A DNA stretch of 37,466 nucleotides, taken from positions 1 through 37,466 of IMG/VR virus record IMGVR_UViG_3300021961_000264. One strand, given 5' to 3'. Source of the stretch: a virus. Below, piece after piece: positions 24,030 to 31,398 of this stretch. Positions within the stretch are counted from its first letter, which is position 1. Each line of letters begins with the position of its first letter. A program made the position numbers and the translations under genes. The notes below the pieces were generated by a model. It did no database searches. It worked only from the letters and a program-made list of their open reading frames with translations, and was not told where the DNA came from.

Positions 24030-24068
24030 GTGGCGCACGATAAACCTGGAGGGCTTAACGTGCGCCAC
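24030..24068. terminator. Hairpin after scaffold gene
   Basis: A perfect 10-bp stem (GTGGCGCACG and CGTGCGCCAC) encloses a 19-base loop whose inner part can pair further (AAGCC with GGTTT). It begins ten bases after the scaffold stop. The minus strand shows only TTGCTTTC afterwards, so attenuation or mRNA processing is more likely than full termination. Confidence 0.6.
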
Positions 24069-24077
24069 GGGGTTTAG

Positions 24078-24932
24078 TTATCGGGTAGCCTCCCACAGTC
24101 GGCGCTTCTCAGCGACAAGAGTTTGAGCCTCGGGCGATCCTGGTTGGAGCGACCGCAGCTTTGTGTCGATCTGCTCCATGCGCTGGTGATACCCGGCCTT
24201 CTCACCCTCACCAATTAGACCGCCGTCCTCATTGGTCATTTGGTCGAAGCGAAGGATCGCTTTGGCAAGGTCTGGGTCGTTCCCGTATTTTGGGTTGTCG
24301 AGGTCCAGCCCGAGCGCCTTCGCGCCCCGTTGGACTCGGGCGGCGTTCTTGCTGGCTTCAGCGCCCCACTCCTTGGAGAGTTCCGCCATCACTCGCTCAG
24401 CCTCGCCAGCCGAAGCGGTTTCGGCAGACTCAACAGCAGCCTTCATGCTGCCGTTGTAGGCTTCGACCAGTTCACCGAGCGCCTCCGCCGGGATGCCGTA
24501 TTTGTGGGCGACCGTGGCAGCAGTCTGGGCAAGGTCGGCGTTCCACGTCCCCTCGCTGCCTTCGGACGGTTTCAGGCCGTATTCCTCGGGTGTGTTGGGC
24601 GCTCCAACCAGTTTGCGCCATTCCGCACGCTGTTCGTCGGTCGCCTCTGCACCAGGGAATGTCGGGGTCTTTGCCGAGATTTTCTTCTCCAAGTTGCCGT
24701 AGCTGCCAAGCAAGTCGATGGGACTCGGGAACTTGGAGAGGGTCTTCTCGAACGGCTTGAGGTGATCAGGAAGGCCGGCAGTCCAGCCCTCCTTGAACTT
24801 GGTTCCGTCTGCGTCAAGGAATGCGCCGAACCCCGAAAGGTCGGTCGTGCTGACGGTTGGGGTACTTGCCGTGGTTTGGGTGACAACCGCTTCCGGTGCC
24901 GCCTCTGTCGTGGTGGTGGTAGTATCGCTCAT
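24078..24932 (-). CDS. Capsid scaffolding protein
   Basis: The 284-residue, acidic protein begins MSDTTTTTTEAAPEAVVTQT. The Thr/Ala-rich N-terminus leads to an acidic helical region with PDHLKPFEKTLSKFPSPIDLL and GAPNTPEEYGLKPSEG. The C-terminus is helical (QRMEQIDTKLRSLQPGSPEA and QTLVAEKRRLWEATR). Low complexity, acidity and position between portal and capsid match T7-type scaffold proteins that guide procapsid assembly and leave before packaging. The start at 24932 follows CTAACATG; a longer frame from 25034 overlaps the preceding gene and lacks a leader. Confidence 0.85.
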   Translation of the reverse strand: MSDTTTTTTEAAPEAVVTQTTASTPTVSTTDLSGFGAFLDADGTKFKEGWTAGLPDHLKPFEKTLSKFPSPIDLLGSYGNLEKKISAKTPTFPGAEATDEQRAEWRKLVGAPNTPEEYGLKPSEGSEGTWNADLAQTAATVAHKYGIPAEALGELVEAYNGSMKAAVESAETASAGEAERVMAELSKEWGAEASKNAARVQRGAKALGLDLDNPKYGNDPDLAKAILRFDQMTNEDGGLIGEGEKAGYHQRMEQIDTKLRSLQPGSPEAQTLVAEKRRLWEATR

Positions 24933-24933
24933 G

Positions 24934-25170
24934 TTAGATGGGGAGTTTTCGCCAAGCGGGATAGACCTGACTAAATTTTGATTCTGTCCAGTTTCGCCGG
25001 CGCCACTCAATGACCGCCGGAGTTTTATCGCCAAACGCTGGGTCGGCTACGGGTTCTGGGTCGGCAGTCGGAGTGAGATGGAGTCGCACCGTCTCTCTTG
25101 ATGGCGCGTCCTCCATGGTGACCTCTTTCCTGGGCCGACCCCGTTTAGGTGGGGGTGGGTTGTCCTTCAT
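24934..25170 (-). CDS. 78-aa protein with AT-hook-like motif
   Basis: The product begins MKDNPPPPKRGRPRKEVTME. The KRGRPRK core is an AT-hook-like minor-groove binding motif. The rest is mixed (TVRLHLTPTADPEPVADPAF, then VIEWRRRNWTESKF). The start at 25170 overlaps the end of the 101-aa gene by 26 bases. DNA binding is suggested by the motif, but the location among head genes may instead mean a small virion or assembly protein. Confidence 0.6.
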   Translation of the reverse strand: MKDNPPPPKRGRPRKEVTMEDAPSRETVRLHLTPTADPEPVADPAFGDKTPAVIEWRRRNWTESKFSQVYPAWRKLPI

Positions 25171-25450
25171 TGGTCTTCTGTTTTCTTGTTCGTTTGGGTT
25201 TCTCAAAGGCGCTCTGCGTGAGCAGGGTGCCGAAAATCTCGCGCAGATGCGCCCTCGCACCGTCCCTTGCCGCCGCACGCTCAACCGAGTCGGCAGCGAA
25301 AACGGCACCGAAGACAGGCGCCAGATGATTCCAGTGACGCACCAGAATCTGGAAGTCTTCGGACGCCGCAAGTCGAATGATGGCGCCACTGAGTCTCGCC
25401 CGTTCCTCTGGGGTATTCGGGCGAAGGAGGTCGGAAAATTCAGTTCTCAT
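25145..25450 (-). CDS. 101-aa hypothetical protein between portal and scaffold
   Basis: The product starts MRTEFSDLLRPNTPEERARL and is helical (IIRLAASEDFQILVRHWNHL), ending in a basic tail (KPKRTRKQKTNEG). Small helical proteins are common between portal and scaffold genes in T7-type phages. I cannot name it. The start follows GTAAACACGC and lies 7 bases after the portal stop. Confidence 0.65.
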   Translation of the reverse strand: MRTEFSDLLRPNTPEERARLSGAIIRLAASEDFQILVRHWNHLAPVFGAVFAADSVERAAARDGARAHLREIFGTLLTQSAFEKPKRTRKQKTNEGQPTPT

Positions 25451-25456
25451 GCGTGT

Positions 25457-27103
25457 TTACTGTCCAAGCAGGGGCGCGGCCTTTGCGGCTGCGTTTGCCG
25501 CCATCTCCGCGCTTTGGAGTTGCGCCTGCTGTTGTTGTTGTTCTGCCCTCGCCTGACGCATCGCTTCCACCTGCTCGGGCGGCAGGAGGAACTCGGGCGG
25601 GGCGCCTGAGTTGCGTGACGTTTCGTTGATCCAATAGTCAAAGTTGATGCTATCCAGCACGTCTGGACGAAGCTGGGCAATGGCGCCCACCCGCTCAAGC
25701 ATGCGATCCATGCCAACCGTTCGGACGGCTGCAATGGCAAGGGCAAGCCTGGAGGTGTATTGGATCGTGGGGTTTGGCACCTGCAGCATCGACTCGGACA
25801 GGCGGACGATAGCTTCCTCGGGTGGCGCGGGCAGCATCGCATTCTCGGCACACTGTTCAAAGACTCGGACCATCAGCGGGCCGATCTTCTCGCTGGTCAG
25901 CCGGGTGTATGCCGGGGTGATCGTGTCGATCTTCTCGGCGGCACGCTGCTGAATCTCGGTGGCCGTGCGAATGCCCTCGATGTTTGCCATCATCTGCCAC
26001 ATGTCGAGGTGCGTCTTCTGTCCGACAACCTGCTGACGAATGTTTGCTCGTTCCATGCTCGCCTTGATGTCGAGCGTCGTGTTGAGGGGGTAGATGCGGT
26101 CATCGTTCATGCCCGGCGGGTAATAGTTCACGCCGCGAGCAGACGTCACCAGTTCGCCCTCAAAACTGTCTGGCACCATTAACGGAGGGAAGGTCTGCTT
26201 CTCTGCGGCGACGTCGAGCATCTTCTGAAGGAAGTTCAACTGCCGCGCTTCCGGCAGCATCTTGAACCCTGGCCCGTAGCCGTATGGGCTGCGGACTTCC
26301 AGGAAATCGCACTTCTCGTATCGCCCAACGTGGAACGGGAACGAGTCAAACCCACCCTCCTGGCAGACGTGATTCGACTCGATCTCGACGTAGACAGACG
26401 CGAACGGCTTCTTCTGCGCAACGGCTCGTCCTGCCGCTGGGTTGATCCGAGGGTACACGGCATGCAGGAACTTGAACGGCGCGTCGAGCATCTTGCCGCC
26501 AGCGTTGTAAGCTTCACGCACCTTCTCGGATACGTTCTCCAGGCCGAACTGGTCAACTGCACCACGGGCAGTGAGTTCGACCTCGCGCATGAGCGTGTCA
26601 ACTTGGCCGAGGTAATTCTCGTCGATGACATACGAGCCAACGCGGAGTGAGTTGAAAACAAGTTGGTTGTCCTTCACTTGGCTGAACATCGCTGACGTGC
26701 AGAACGTCAGGTGAACGATGTTGTCTTCGTGTACCTCGGTGTAGAAATTGCTGTTCGACAGGTATTCCTGCACCAGTTGCGTGCATTCAGTCATCCAACG
26801 CTCGACCGGGTCGCGACCACGAAGCTGGCGGATCGGTGAGAACTTAAACCACGGCTCATACGCTGGAGTGGTCCAAGACGTCAAGCCGGCAGCGGCAACG
26901 GTGATCGCCTGTTCTGCGGTCGTGTCGAAGATGTTCTGCTCGCCGGCGTTCTGGACGTTGTATTGCTTTCTATTGATCCCTCCCTTTCGCGGCATGATGT
27001 AGTCAGCAATGTCCTGCCACTGCGGGTCATACGCGGTTTCCCGGTATTCCTTCAGCGCCTTGTATCGCTTGACAAGCTGCTCGACGTCAGGTTGTGAGAT
27101 CAT
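25457..27103 (-). CDS. Portal (head-tail connector) protein
   Basis: The 548-residue protein begins MISQPDVEQLVKRYKALKEY. It shows the T7 gp8-type Head-tail connector pattern: YDPQWQDIADYIMPRKGG, then FDTTAEQAITVAAAGLTSW, and later LVTSARGVNYYPPGMND. A Gln/Ala-rich C-terminus (RAEQQQQQAQLQSAEMAANA) follows. Twelve subunits form the channel for DNA passage and for terminase docking. The start at 27103 lies one base after the stop of the preceding gene (TAACATG); the reading frame continues further upstream but would overlap that gene completely. Confidence 0.92.
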   Translation of the reverse strand: MISQPDVEQLVKRYKALKEYRETAYDPQWQDIADYIMPRKGGINRKQYNVQNAGEQNIFDTTAEQAITVAAAGLTSWTTPAYEPWFKFSPIRQLRGRDPVERWMTECTQLVQEYLSNSNFYTEVHEDNIVHLTFCTSAMFSQVKDNQLVFNSLRVGSYVIDENYLGQVDTLMREVELTARGAVDQFGLENVSEKVREAYNAGGKMLDAPFKFLHAVYPRINPAAGRAVAQKKPFASVYVEIESNHVCQEGGFDSFPFHVGRYEKCDFLEVRSPYGYGPGFKMLPEARQLNFLQKMLDVAAEKQTFPPLMVPDSFEGELVTSARGVNYYPPGMNDDRIYPLNTTLDIKASMERANIRQQVVGQKTHLDMWQMMANIEGIRTATEIQQRAAEKIDTITPAYTRLTSEKIGPLMVRVFEQCAENAMLPAPPEEAIVRLSESMLQVPNPTIQYTSRLALAIAAVRTVGMDRMLERVGAIAQLRPDVLDSINFDYWINETSRNSGAPPEFLLPPEQVEAMRQARAEQQQQQAQLQSAEMAANAAAKAAPLLGQ

Positions 27104-27104
27104 G

Positions 27105-27383
27105 TTATTGCTTCCCCATTCGTCCCAGCGCAGTCGGAGCGCCGAGGGTCTGCTGGTTCTGTTCGCCCGCCATCTGAGAAATGATGGACTGCCGAAGTCC
27201 CTTGCGCCTAGCAGCGCCGGTAGTCGCCTGCTCTGCACCCGCCATGGGATCAGCTTGTGGCGGAGCCATTGTAGGAGGAGGCGCCTTGGGCTTCTTGGGC
27301 GATCCGCCATTGAGCGGCGGACGACCGCCTAATGCTGCGGGTCGATGGACCCCAAAGGTTGGAGGATTTTCAGGTGTTTCCAT
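27105..27383 (-). CDS. 92-aa Pro-rich protein upstream of portal
   Basis: The product starts METPENPPTFGVHRPAALGG. It is low in complexity and rich in Pro, Gly and Lys (PKKPKAPPPTMAPPQAD), ending in a Gln/Met segment (IISQMAGEQNQQTLGAPTAL). It looks disordered, as small virion or packaging-accessory proteins often are. It overlaps the preceding gene by 55 bases and its stop is one base from the portal ATG. No family is recognised. Confidence 0.6.
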   Translation of the reverse strand: METPENPPTFGVHRPAALGGRPPLNGGSPKKPKAPPPTMAPPQADPMAGAEQATTGAARRKGLRQSIISQMAGEQNQQTLGAPTALGRMGKQ

Positions 27384-27652
27384 AAAGAGTCGAAATCGCG
27401 TGACTTTAGACACCCTTTTCGCAGATAGCAAACCCTTTTTGCGGTTGGGGCGTGAGAAAAAGCCTCTTGCATGTCGCCGGCGACGATCTCAACCCAGAGG
27501 ACCGATTCGCCCATGACGTCGTAGAGATGCGCCATGGCGAAGGCAGTGGGGCTGCTGTAGATGTAACCGTTGGCCAAGTTCCAGGCAAGGCGCTCGTCGG
27601 GGTCTTCACCGAGTTCCTCCAGCTTGTCGAGGGCAATGATGCATGGGTTCAT
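27329..27652 (-). CDS. 107-aa hypothetical protein downstream of terminase
   Basis: The start at 27652 (MNPCIIALDKLEELGEDPDE) lies one base after the terminase stop, the same TAACATG arrangement as at the portal. The product is helical (LAWNLANGYIYSSPTAFAMA, then HLYDVMGESVLWVEIVAGDM) with cysteines near CYLRKGC. No domain is recognised. Position suggests a head-packaging accessory protein. Confidence 0.65.
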   Translation of the reverse strand: MNPCIIALDKLEELGEDPDERLAWNLANGYIYSSPTAFAMAHLYDVMGESVLWVEIVAGDMQEAFSHAPTAKRVCYLRKGCLKSRDFDSLWKHLKILQPLGSIDPQH

Positions 27653-27653
27653 G

Positions 27654-28961
27654 TTATCCGACAAATCCTCCGCGTTGAAGCGCCCCTCGGCGCCTGGGTG
27701 TTTCGACTCGGCCCGTCACCCCAGGCGCTTTAACCAAGCCGGCGTGAATAGCTTCGGCCATGTAGCGCAGCGCGTCGGCAGTATGAGAAGAAAAGTCATG
27801 CACGGGAGTACTGGCGATGCGCTTGCCGCGATCGACCTCCTTTGTGTGGTAGGAGCCGAGGGCATCGACGCCGATCTCGGTTTCGGGTGTTCGGAAGACG
27901 AGCGTGGGGAACATGCCAATGAGCGCATTGATGCCCAGCCAGACGTCGGTCGTTACCGGCAGAACACGCACCTGACCGATGCCAGTGGCAGACAGTTCGT
28001 CGGCAAAGGTCTTGCCCGTGTATTCCCGGCGCCCGGCGTCGTGCGGCAGGAAGTGTAACCCATACGGGTAGCCCTTCCGCTGCATGTGCGCCACCCTCTC
28101 GTTAAGGGTGTTTGCGCCGAGGTCACCCACGTCGCAGTCGATGACGCGGATTTCCCGGCCAACCACTTGCCAATACCAAACTGAGGTGTTCGCCGGTGAC
28201 CCCAAGTCCCAGCTTGTGTGGACCGGCACGTCAGCGAGCGGCACTCTCCCGATGCGCCCCTCCTGTCGAGCCTTCTCAATGGCGGCAGCGTAAATGGCGC
28301 CAGGGATCGCAACACTGAAGTCGCACTCGTATTCCTGCTTGAACGCATGTTCCGGCATGCCTGCACGCAGGGACGCCAGTTCATCGGCGGGAATGATGCC
28401 CGATTCGCTGGCCCGCAGGAGCAGGGAAAACCACTCGTCCGCGTTCTCGAGCGCCTCGGTGTAACGAGAATAAAACGCATTCTTGCCCTTCGGTGTGCCA
28501 ATGAACGTCGCCCACCCCTGGTAGTCAGACAAGCACGGACGAATGACCATCGGCCATGCGCTGCCATCGATATCGGCAGGCTCGTCAATGACTACTCCGT
28601 CGAAATACAGACCGCGCATTCGGTCGTAGGAGTCGCCAGAGTAAAGTCGGATTTGCGCTTCGTTCGGCAGCACCAAGGAGAGTTCCTGCTGGTTGACCTT
28701 TGTGCCAGGGATCGCGGAGGTGAACTTTTGCAGGTAGCTCCAGGCGATATCCTTGGCCTGATCCCTGGTCGGCGCAATGTAACCGTAGCGTAACGGCGGG
28801 CCAGATCGCCGGTGAGTCAATGCTCGGGCGAGAATGTCTTGCAAACACGAATACGTTTTGCCGGCACGACGATGACAGACAAGGCAGGCAAACCGCTTTT
28901 GACGCTTCAGATAGGGCAAAAACGCGTCGCGGGGCTGGATGTGGATCTCAATGTGACTCAC
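27654..28961 (-). CDS. Terminase large subunit
   Basis: The 435-residue packaging motor has a Walker A-type motif CHRRAGKT at 29-36 and a Walker B motif VVIDEP at 123-128 with the catalytic Glu. The C-terminal RNase H-like nuclease has D252 in SWDLG, D308 in PHDAG and an Asp near 397 in HTADALRYM. It cuts concatemeric DNA and pumps it into the procapsid. The start is a GTG at 28961, 45 bases after the small subunit; no ATG is available near this position that keeps the N-terminus. The 5' neighbour, small subunit, fits the usual order. Confidence 0.95.
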   Translation of the reverse strand: MSHIEIHIQPRDAFLPYLKRQKRFACLVCHRRAGKTYSCLQDILARALTHRRSGPPLRYGYIAPTRDQAKDIAWSYLQKFTSAIPGTKVNQQELSLVLPNEAQIRLYSGDSYDRMRGLYFDGVVIDEPADIDGSAWPMVIRPCLSDYQGWATFIGTPKGKNAFYSRYTEALENADEWFSLLLRASESGIIPADELASLRAGMPEHAFKQEYECDFSVAIPGAIYAAAIEKARQEGRIGRVPLADVPVHTSWDLGSPANTSVWYWQVVGREIRVIDCDVGDLGANTLNERVAHMQRKGYPYGLHFLPHDAGRREYTGKTFADELSATGIGQVRVLPVTTDVWLGINALIGMFPTLVFRTPETEIGVDALGSYHTKEVDRGKRIASTPVHDFSSHTADALRYMAEAIHAGLVKAPGVTGRVETPRRRGALQRGGFVG

Positions 28962-29006
28962 GGCTACAACGCGTTTTTGGTGTGTTTCTGTCCAATTGCG
29001 GGGGCA

Positions 29007-29402
29007 TCAGGCTTCCTCTGCGTCACTGTCTCCGCCGATGCGAACCACGATGACTGGCGCTCCTCTGTTTGCTTCGGCACCGTCGCCACCGAGGTCGTTA
29101 TCAACCTTAATGGCGGCTAGTCGGTCACGGTTCTCGCCACTCAGTGCGATCTCCCGGCAGATGCGTCTCTTTTCGGCAGTGGTGAGGACTGCCTCATGTG
29201 CGGCTTGTGTTTGCAGCCACGTGACGCGGGCGGCGATGCTCTCTGTCCGCGCCAAACGAGACGCATTGCCACCATGAGGCGAATAGCCGGCGGCGATGTA
29301 AGCGTCGGCTTGGTTCATGCCCTGCGACCGAGCCTGCGCGAACAGCTCATGCTGTGCATCGCGGAGGGGTTTCGCTGGGTCTGGTTGTGACAGGTCTGCC
29401 AT
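29007..29402 (-). CDS. Terminase small subunit
   Basis: The product is 131 residues from MADLSQPDPAKPLRDAQHEL; alternative starts at 29447 or 29489 would add 15-29 residues. The sequence FAQARSQGMNQADAYIAAGY followed by SPHGGNASRLAR is the helix-turn-helix of many small terminases. A charged helix follows (TTAEKRRICREIALSGENRD). It should recognise the packaging site and recruit the large subunit. The repeat-rich region just upstream (29482-30025) is a possible binding site. Confidence 0.85.
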   Translation of the reverse strand: MADLSQPDPAKPLRDAQHELFAQARSQGMNQADAYIAAGYSPHGGNASRLARTESIAARVTWLQTQAAHEAVLTTAEKRRICREIALSGENRDRLAAIKVDNDLGGDGAEANRGAPVIVVRIGGDSDAEEA

Positions 29403-29596
29403 TCCGTGAAAATGGGGCGGCAGGAGGGTGAAGTCAAGGGCTTTCATGGAAAACAGCGGTCTAACAAGAAGCGTCGATAAATTGGGCAACTTTTCTCGTT
29501 GATTTTCAATGAGTTATAGAAAAAGAGGGGGGAAATTGGGCAACTATTGGGCAACTATTGGGCAACTTTTTCTGCCAACCCCACTTCTGCAACTCC

Positions 29597-29640
29597 TTAT
29601 ATTATAATACTTTATGAAAGTAGATATATATATATGAAAG
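29597..29640. promoter_or_regulatory. AT-rich core with ATTATAAT, possible promoter or DNA-unwinding element
   Basis: These 44 bases are nearly all A and T, including ATTATAAT at 29601-29608 (a -10 consensus on both strands) and an alternating TA run at 29624-29634. On the minus strand it lies ~200 bases before the small terminase start and could be the structural-operon promoter, though no clear -35 is visible. Flanked by the iteron-like copies, it could also be an origin unwinding element. Confidence 0.4.
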
Positions 29641-29982
29641 ATTTCTGGGCAAATTGGGCAAAAAAATATAGACCCATAGCGAGGTCCGTTTTTTTGGACG
29701 CAACGGAAAATCGGGGGATCTATATGTCTCTACCCCGAAAAGTTGCCCAATTTGCCCAATTTCTCGTAAAGTGTTGGAAATCAACAAACTCGGTGCCCAA
29801 CTTTTTGCCCAATTGTTGCCCAATTTGCCCAAAAACCTGCCCAGAACGCCTCTCAAAACTGAGAAAACGAAAGGTTTCGTTTAGGAGGGCCGACAAAACG
29901 CGCAGTGAAATTTTTCGTTCTGGGCAAATTGGGCGCCCAGTTTTGGGCAACCCCTGGCGTGTCGGGGGCGGTTCGAGGGCAT

Positions 29983-30013
29983 AAAAAAGCGCCACCAGTT
30001 TCCCGGTGGCGCT
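29983..30013 (-). terminator. Rho-independent terminator after early block
   Basis: A 9-bp perfect stem (AGCGCCACC at 29988-29996 and GGTGGCGCT at 30005-30013) with an 8-base loop is followed on the minus strand by six T. It starts about 13 bases after the stop of the acidic 69-aa gene and ends the block that includes the methyltransferase and replication genes. Confidence 0.85.
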
Positions 30014-30025
30014 ATGTTTGCCCAA

Positions 30026-30235
30026 TTATTCGTCCGACTTCCACCAGGGCGGGGACGTGTCTCCGAAGTCTGGGAAGGGGTCTGGGCTGGCAAATTGTTG
30101 CGCGTTCCAGTCCTCCATCGCCTGTCGGACTGCCACCTCAACGGTCGGCGGCATCAGGGGTTCATTGAGGGCTTCTTCAAGCAGGAGCCACCATTCTGGC
30201 GCTTCTGAGTATTCTGGCGGTTCGTCTCTGTTCAT
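30026..30235 (-). CDS. Acidic 69-aa protein
   Basis: The product MNRDEPPEYSEAPEWWLLLE and onward has about 16 Asp/Glu against 3 Arg/Lys residues, with several Trp and Pro. It is preceded by AACCACCCAACACAACACCAAC, an A/C leader without Shine-Dalgarno. Strongly acidic small phage proteins include DNA-mimic anti-restriction or anti-CRISPR proteins, but no family link is visible. It is the last gene before the terminator. Confidence 0.65.
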   Translation of the reverse strand: MNRDEPPEYSEAPEWWLLLEEALNEPLMPPTVEVAVRQAMEDWNAQQFASPDPFPDFGDTSPPWWKSDE

Positions 30236-30255
30236 GTTGGTGTTGTGTTGGGTGG

Positions 30256-30519
30256 TTACAGGATGTCGTTGATGATGTCGGTGGCAACCTCCTCAGCCCA
30301 CTCCTCATCGGTTTCGTTTTCGGGTTGGTACCAGTTGTCGATGGCGAGCTTAATGCAAGCCATTACACAGTTGCGCGTGAATTGAGGCTTGGACTCGTCG
30401 CCATAGAAATTGCTTTGGCCGATCATGCTCGACGTGTTCATCGTGATGATGTCGCGGCTTCCAAATGCGGAGTCGATGCGGGCGGCAATTTCGTTGGCTT
30501 GAGCTTCGGTGAGTTTCAT
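30256..30519 (-). CDS. 87-aa hypothetical protein
   Basis: The product begins MKLTEAQANEIAARIDSAFG and continues through KPQFTRNCVMACIKLAIDNW to an acidic C-terminus (NETDEEWAEEVATDIINDIL). It appears helical and soluble. The start follows the A/C leader CAACCCAACCCAACACCAAC. No domain is recognised. The gene is 20 bases upstream of the acidic gene and belongs to the same run. Confidence 0.65.
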   Translation of the reverse strand: MKLTEAQANEIAARIDSAFGSRDIITMNTSSMIGQSNFYGDESKPQFTRNCVMACIKLAIDNWYQPENETDEEWAEEVATDIINDIL

Positions 30520-30543
30520 GTTGGTGTTGGGTTGGGTTGTGGG

Positions 30544-31398
30544 TTAGATTTTGTGGATGCGTTCACCGATCCAGCGCATGACAGGAACGGCCATCGAGTT
30601 GCCCAGTGCCTTGTATCTCGGACCGTCAGGGCATTGATCGGCGGGTTTGTTTCGCCAGGGAATGAGGGTGTAGTCGTCGGGGAATCCTTGCAGTCGCTCG
30701 CACTCTGTTGGGGTTAGGCGACGAACCGCATCAGCTTTCTGGGCTACTGCCATGGCGTTTTTAGCCGTAAGCGATGGGCATATATTTTCGGCAGTAGCAC
30801 ACTGCGTTCCACTCAGCGTTGACGGGAAGGCTAGTGCCAAGCCTCCTGCGTTTTGGATGGGACTATATGCTGAAGTGGTCATAGCTGGAGCAACTTGAAC
30901 CTCTCGGATAGAATCAAAATTCTCCGCATAGGCTATAGCATGAGAGTATTCTTGATGAGGTATGGGTTCCAGAATATGGAAATCTTCTGTTAGTGCTTCC
31001 TGATTACCCAGCCACAGTTTAGACCCAGCATTTGCCATCAAGCAAGGGAACGTGAGCTTCCCGCTTGCAGTGCAACGCGCAGCTTCTTTGGTAGTGTCTT
31101 GCCGCGTTTTTCTGCTCGACGGAGAATCCCGGCACACGCTTTCGGACTCAAAAAGAACCTTTGCGGCAGTGTTTGCGTCTCCAAGACATCCGACAACGAA
31201 GACTCGACGACGACGCTGGGGGACTCCGAACCATTGAGCGTCCAGCACCCGGTAGGACCACCCATACCCCAACTCCCCCAACGCTCCGAGGAAGGCACCA
31301 AAATCCCGTCCTCCGTTGGATGACAGGACACCGGGGACGTTTTCCCAGACAATCCATCGAGGCCGGAGACGTTGAGCGATCTCAAGGTAGGTAAGCAT
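30544..31398 (-). CDS. DNA cytosine-5 methyltransferase, C-terminal part (frameshifted)
   Basis: This frame carries motif VI (WIVWENVPGVLSS), motif VIII (QRRRRVFVVG), a target-recognition region and motifs IX-X ending ALGNSMAVPVMRWIGERI. It continues the upstream frame that holds motifs I and IV. The frame switch lies at a run of four G on the plus strand (31410-31413), where one extra base would give continuity of the form LTDPRGGLMLTYLEIAQ. The gene may be a true pseudogene, a sequencing or assembly error, or a programmed -1 shift. Methylation would protect phage DNA from restriction or mark it. Confidence 0.8.
   Translation of the reverse strand: MLTYLEIAQRLRPRWIVWENVPGVLSSNGGRDFGAFLGALGELGYGWSYRVLDAQWFGVPQRRRRVFVVGCLGDANTAAKVLFESESVCRDSPSSRKTRQDTTKEAARCTASGKLTFPCLMANAGSKLWLGNQEALTEDFHILEPIPHQEYSHAIAYAENFDSIREVQVAPAMTTSAYSPIQNAGGLALAFPSTLSGTQCATAENICPSLTAKNAMAVAQKADAVRRLTPTECERLQGFPDDYTLIPWRNKPADQCPDGPRYKALGNSMAVPVMRWIGERIHKI

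Larger units (their letters stand above)
29482..30025. repeat. TTGGGCAA iteron-like array in non-coding region
   Basis: The 8-mer TTGGGCAA occurs at 29482, 29536, 29547, 29558, 29654 and 29943. Its complement TTGCCCAA occurs at 29743, 29752, 29805, 29816, 29825 and 30018. Near copies lie at 29645, 29793, 29837, 29920 and 29929. Three copies at 29536-29565 repeat every 11 bases. Paired units of two motifs 9 bases apart recur at 29645, 29743, 29816 and 29920. No credible gene covers the region. The layout resembles binding-site arrays of replication origins, partition or packaging sites. Confidence 0.85.

Noticed and set aside
27104-27310. 69-residue N-terminal extension of the portal
   Set aside because: It overlaps the preceding 92-aa gene completely and is Arg/Ser/Pro-rich; MISQPDV fits the family start.
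29530-29850. CRISPR-like array
   Set aside because: The repeated unit is only 8-17 bases, in both orientations, with irregular spacing and no spacer pattern or cas genes.
29547-30025. Open frames on both strands across the repeat array (145 aa plus; 84 and 101 aa minus)
   Set aside because: Their sequences consist largely of translated TTGGGCAA copies (WAN, GQIGQ, AQF), have no domain, overlap each other and cross the terminator. They are open because the repeat lacks stops.
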